Below, piece after piece: positions 61,638 through 64,000 of a stretch of DNA of 64,000 bases. The first letter of the stretch is position 1. Each line of letters opens with the position of its first letter. The translations under genes and the position numbers were made by a program. The DNA is from Entrophospora sp. SA101 (Eukaryota; Glomeromycota; Glomeromycetes; Entrophosporales; Entrophosporaceae): contig CAUDNR010000724.1 in NCBI GenBank assembly GCA_958430865.1, positions 8,540 through 72,539 on the forward strand. The letters run 5' to 3'. The notes under the pieces were generated by a model. It worked only from the letters and a program-made list of their open reading frames with translations. It ran no database searches and was not told where the DNA came from.

Positions 61638-63494
61638 TTGTACATCTCAAATTGGGGTGTTAGATATAAGTATAATCGCAAACATAGGGGAAACCAAATA
61701 ATAAAACCTAATAGTAGAGATTTTTTGTCGATCATTTTCATAAACTCAAATTACTATTAATTAATTAAAGAAACGTAAACTGTTATAATTCACCATACAG
61801 ATGAGATTTTTAATTCTGAAAAATATTTTGAGCTTGCAAAGTATGTATCTACAATGTAACAGAGCCATATTTACCAATATTAATGTACCTTCATATTGAA
61901 AAAGCAATTTTTGTCATAAATTCTAGATTTCTACTAATGCAAAATTTTAAAAAATCATAATAAACAAAAAAAATGGCGTTGTTACGTTATAGATAAGGTT
62001 CTTAACAATTAAAAACACTTCAAATTTTTTTTCTAGCTATTTTGCTTCCAAAGTTATAAACGTTTTAAGATTTTGATTGTTAATATAAGAAAATTGCCTT
62101 TGCATAAACTGTTCTAACTCACCATAATTATATTTAAACAAAAAAAAATAGCATTGTTACGTTGTAGATAAGGTTCTTAGATTAAAAACACTTTCAATTT
62201 TTTTTGTAGCTATTTTGCTTCCAAAGTTATAAACGTTTTAAGTTCCCGACTGTTAAAATCCATTTTAATTTATATTTAAATTAAATTATTAAAGAAAATC
62301 GCTTTTCATGAAAATTGTTATAACTCATCATACAGACAAAAATTTTTAATTCAAAAAAATGTTTGAGCTCGCAGAATATGTCTCTACAATGTAACAGAGC
62401 CATATTTTAAAAATATTTATTAACATTGATGACTTTCATGTTGTTTTGTCATAAATTCCGAATAACTATCAATACATAAAAATTTAAAAAAATTATATTA
62501 AACAAAAAAAATAGCGTTGTTACGTTGTAGATAAGGTTCTTAAAGATTAAAAACACTTTCAATTTTTTTTGTAGCTATGTTGCTTCCAAAGTTATAAACG
62601 TTTTAAGTTTCTGACTGTTAAAATCCATTTTAATTTTTATTAAAGAAAATCGCTTTTCATGAAAACAGTTATAACTCATCATACAGACAAGAATTTTTAA
62701 TTCTGAAAAATGTTTTGAGCTCGCAAAACATGTCTCTACAATGTAACAGAGCCATATTTTAAAAATATTTATTAACATTGATGTACTTTCATGTTGTTTT
62801 GTCATAAATTCTAAATAACTGTCAATACATATAAATTTAAAAAAAATATATTAAACAAAAAAAAATAGCGTTGTTACATTGTAGATAAGTTCTTTAAAAA
62901 TTAAAACACTTTCAATTTTTTTTGTAGCTATGTTGCTTCCAAAGTTATAAACGTTTTAAGTTCCCGACTGTTAAAATCCATTTATATTTTAATATTAAAA
63001 TTAAATTATTAAAGAAAATCGCTTTTCATGAAAACTGTTATAACTCATCATACAGACAAGAATTTTTAATTCAGAAAAATGTTTTGAGCACACAAAATAT
63101 GTCTCTACAATGTAACAGAGCCATATTTTAAAAATTTTTATTAACATTGATGACTTTTCATGTTGTTTTGTCATAAATTCCGAATAACTATCAATACATA
63201 AAAATTTAAAAAAATTATATTAAACAAAAAAAATAGCGTTGTTACGTTGTAGATAAGGTTCTTAAAGATTGAAAACAGTTTCAATTTTTTTTGTAGCTAT
63301 CTTGCTTCCAAAGTTATAAACTTTTTAAGTTTCCCGCTTGTTAATACTGTAATACATAATAGCAAAAAATATTTTTAAAATTTGATCAACATATTTATGT
63401 GGTACAAAACCCTTACTAATTGATTTTATTATTTGATTTCCCCTATGTTTGTGATTATATTTGTATCTAACACCCCAATCTCAAATGTACAAAT
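61638..63494. mobile_element. 1.86-kb TIR element filled by a tandem repeat
   Basis: About 70 bp at 61638-61707 (TTTGTACATCTCAAATTGGG...CAAATAATAAAA) is repeated inverted at 63424-63494 with roughly nine differences. Nearly all the interior is the ~360-bp tandem array listed separately. Outside the left end, CCCCAAATCCCAAGTTAC also has an inverted partner near 63605-63632, so the original termini may be a little further out and the right side may contain a later insertion. No coding capacity. Confidence 0.75.
61975..63340 (+). repeat. ~360-bp tandem repeat array
   Basis: The landmark AGCGTTGTTACGTTGTAGAT or its variants starts at 61975, 62150, 62513, 62867 and 63235. The periods are 175 (a unit with an internal deletion), 363, 354 and 368 bp. 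A partial unit lies upstream from about 61775. Units share CTTCCAAAGTTATAAACGTT, GTTATAACTCATCATACAGA and CTACAATGTAACAGAGCCAT. Confidence 0.92.
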
Positions 63495-64000
63495 CCCAAA
63501 TGTTGATCAATCTTTCTAACAAATAAACATATACTGTAACAAAGAGGCTTTTGATCACTTTCACAAATCCTAAGCACTTATTGGTTGGGAGACAGAATGC
63601 TAGGGGTGTACAAAGTAGTTGGGATTTGGGAATTCTTTGACAGGCTGGCCCAAATTCATTTTGTACATTTGGGATTTTTGTAATTTATTACTATATATAC
63701 ATTGCCTTTTTTTCTAATAGTAATAGTAATAGTAAATGAGCTTTTTCCTGATTCACCTTAGTATGATAACCAACTACAGTCTTCAGGATCTTTTGCAATT
63801 ATTAATAATTGTGATGTTTATCTAGAACTTTGTAATGAAGTACAGGAAATTTTTAAGGGGATATATATCAATGAAAATCCATTTGATAATACATCAATAA
63901 TAAATTGCCCTCATTGATTATTTTTGATATAGATAAATATGGATAAATTATCAAAATTTAATCACATTGAAATTTAACAATATTGAAATTTAACAACATT
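63495..64000. other. window end: repeat ends, no gene
   Basis: 63602-63680 holds GTGTACAAAGTAGTTGGGAT and a second GTACATTTGGGA, fragments related to the ends of the neighbouring TIR element. About 63755-63915 is weakly coding-like on the plus strand but has no recognised family and no start. Nothing else seen. Confidence 0.45.

Noticed and set aside
61775..63340. CRISPR-like array
   Set aside because: Direct repeats are ~360-bp whole-unit tandem copies without short unique spacers, and the genome is eukaryotic.

Overview
The window looks like nuclear DNA of an arbuscular-mycorrhizal fungus (Glomeromycotina, Rhizophagus-like). The evidence is the very AT-rich sequence, short GT-AG introns, a diverged TKL-like kinase with the Cys-rich leader and 'WTSGNE' motif I know from AM fungi, a Crinkler-type P-loop/nuclease remnant, and many transposon relics. 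This assignment is inference; no marker gene proves the species.

The dominant structure is a giant inverted repeat. Bases 2694-13893 reappear reverse-complemented at 18440-29639 (left position x pairs with 32333-x). The arms are 11.2 kb each. I saw one internal mismatch, but I compared only the ends and the protein-level content. The spacer is about 4.5 kb and contains a 10-N assembly gap. Each arm carries, from the outside inward: a doubtful 139-aa ORF; a four-exon gene for a small mitochondrial-looking protein; a kinase locus with four tandem N-lobe units and one C-lobe; a coiled-coil ORF; a small MITE; and a Crinkler-like P-loop/nuclease pseudogene with two nonsense codons. The left outer junction lies where the 5' exon of an aspartate aminotransferase gene should be. 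The right outer junction abuts a decayed Ty3/gypsy pol. The inner junction falls inside a TIR element that is whole on the right side and cut on the left. Together these suggest the left arm is the derived copy, or that the assembly is chimeric.

Right of the palindrome lies a conserved gene block: a 434-aa helical protein of unknown function (minus strand); FAB1/PIKfyve phosphatidylinositol-3-phosphate 5-kinase (2109 aa, 11 exons, two GC-AG introns), divergent from it; 3-hydroxyisobutyryl-CoA hydrolase, convergent with FAB1; and, after about 5 kb of nested transposons and relics, SCAP, the sterol-sensing escort protein of the SREBP pathway (1533 aa, 6 exons).

The last 10 kb holds no intact gene that I can recognise. 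It contains two tandem, decayed Dicer-like copies, one with a MULE-like MITE whose empty site is visible in the other. It also contains a hAT-type element with a perfect 8-bp target duplication, and a TIR-bounded element filled with a roughly 360-bp tandem repeat.
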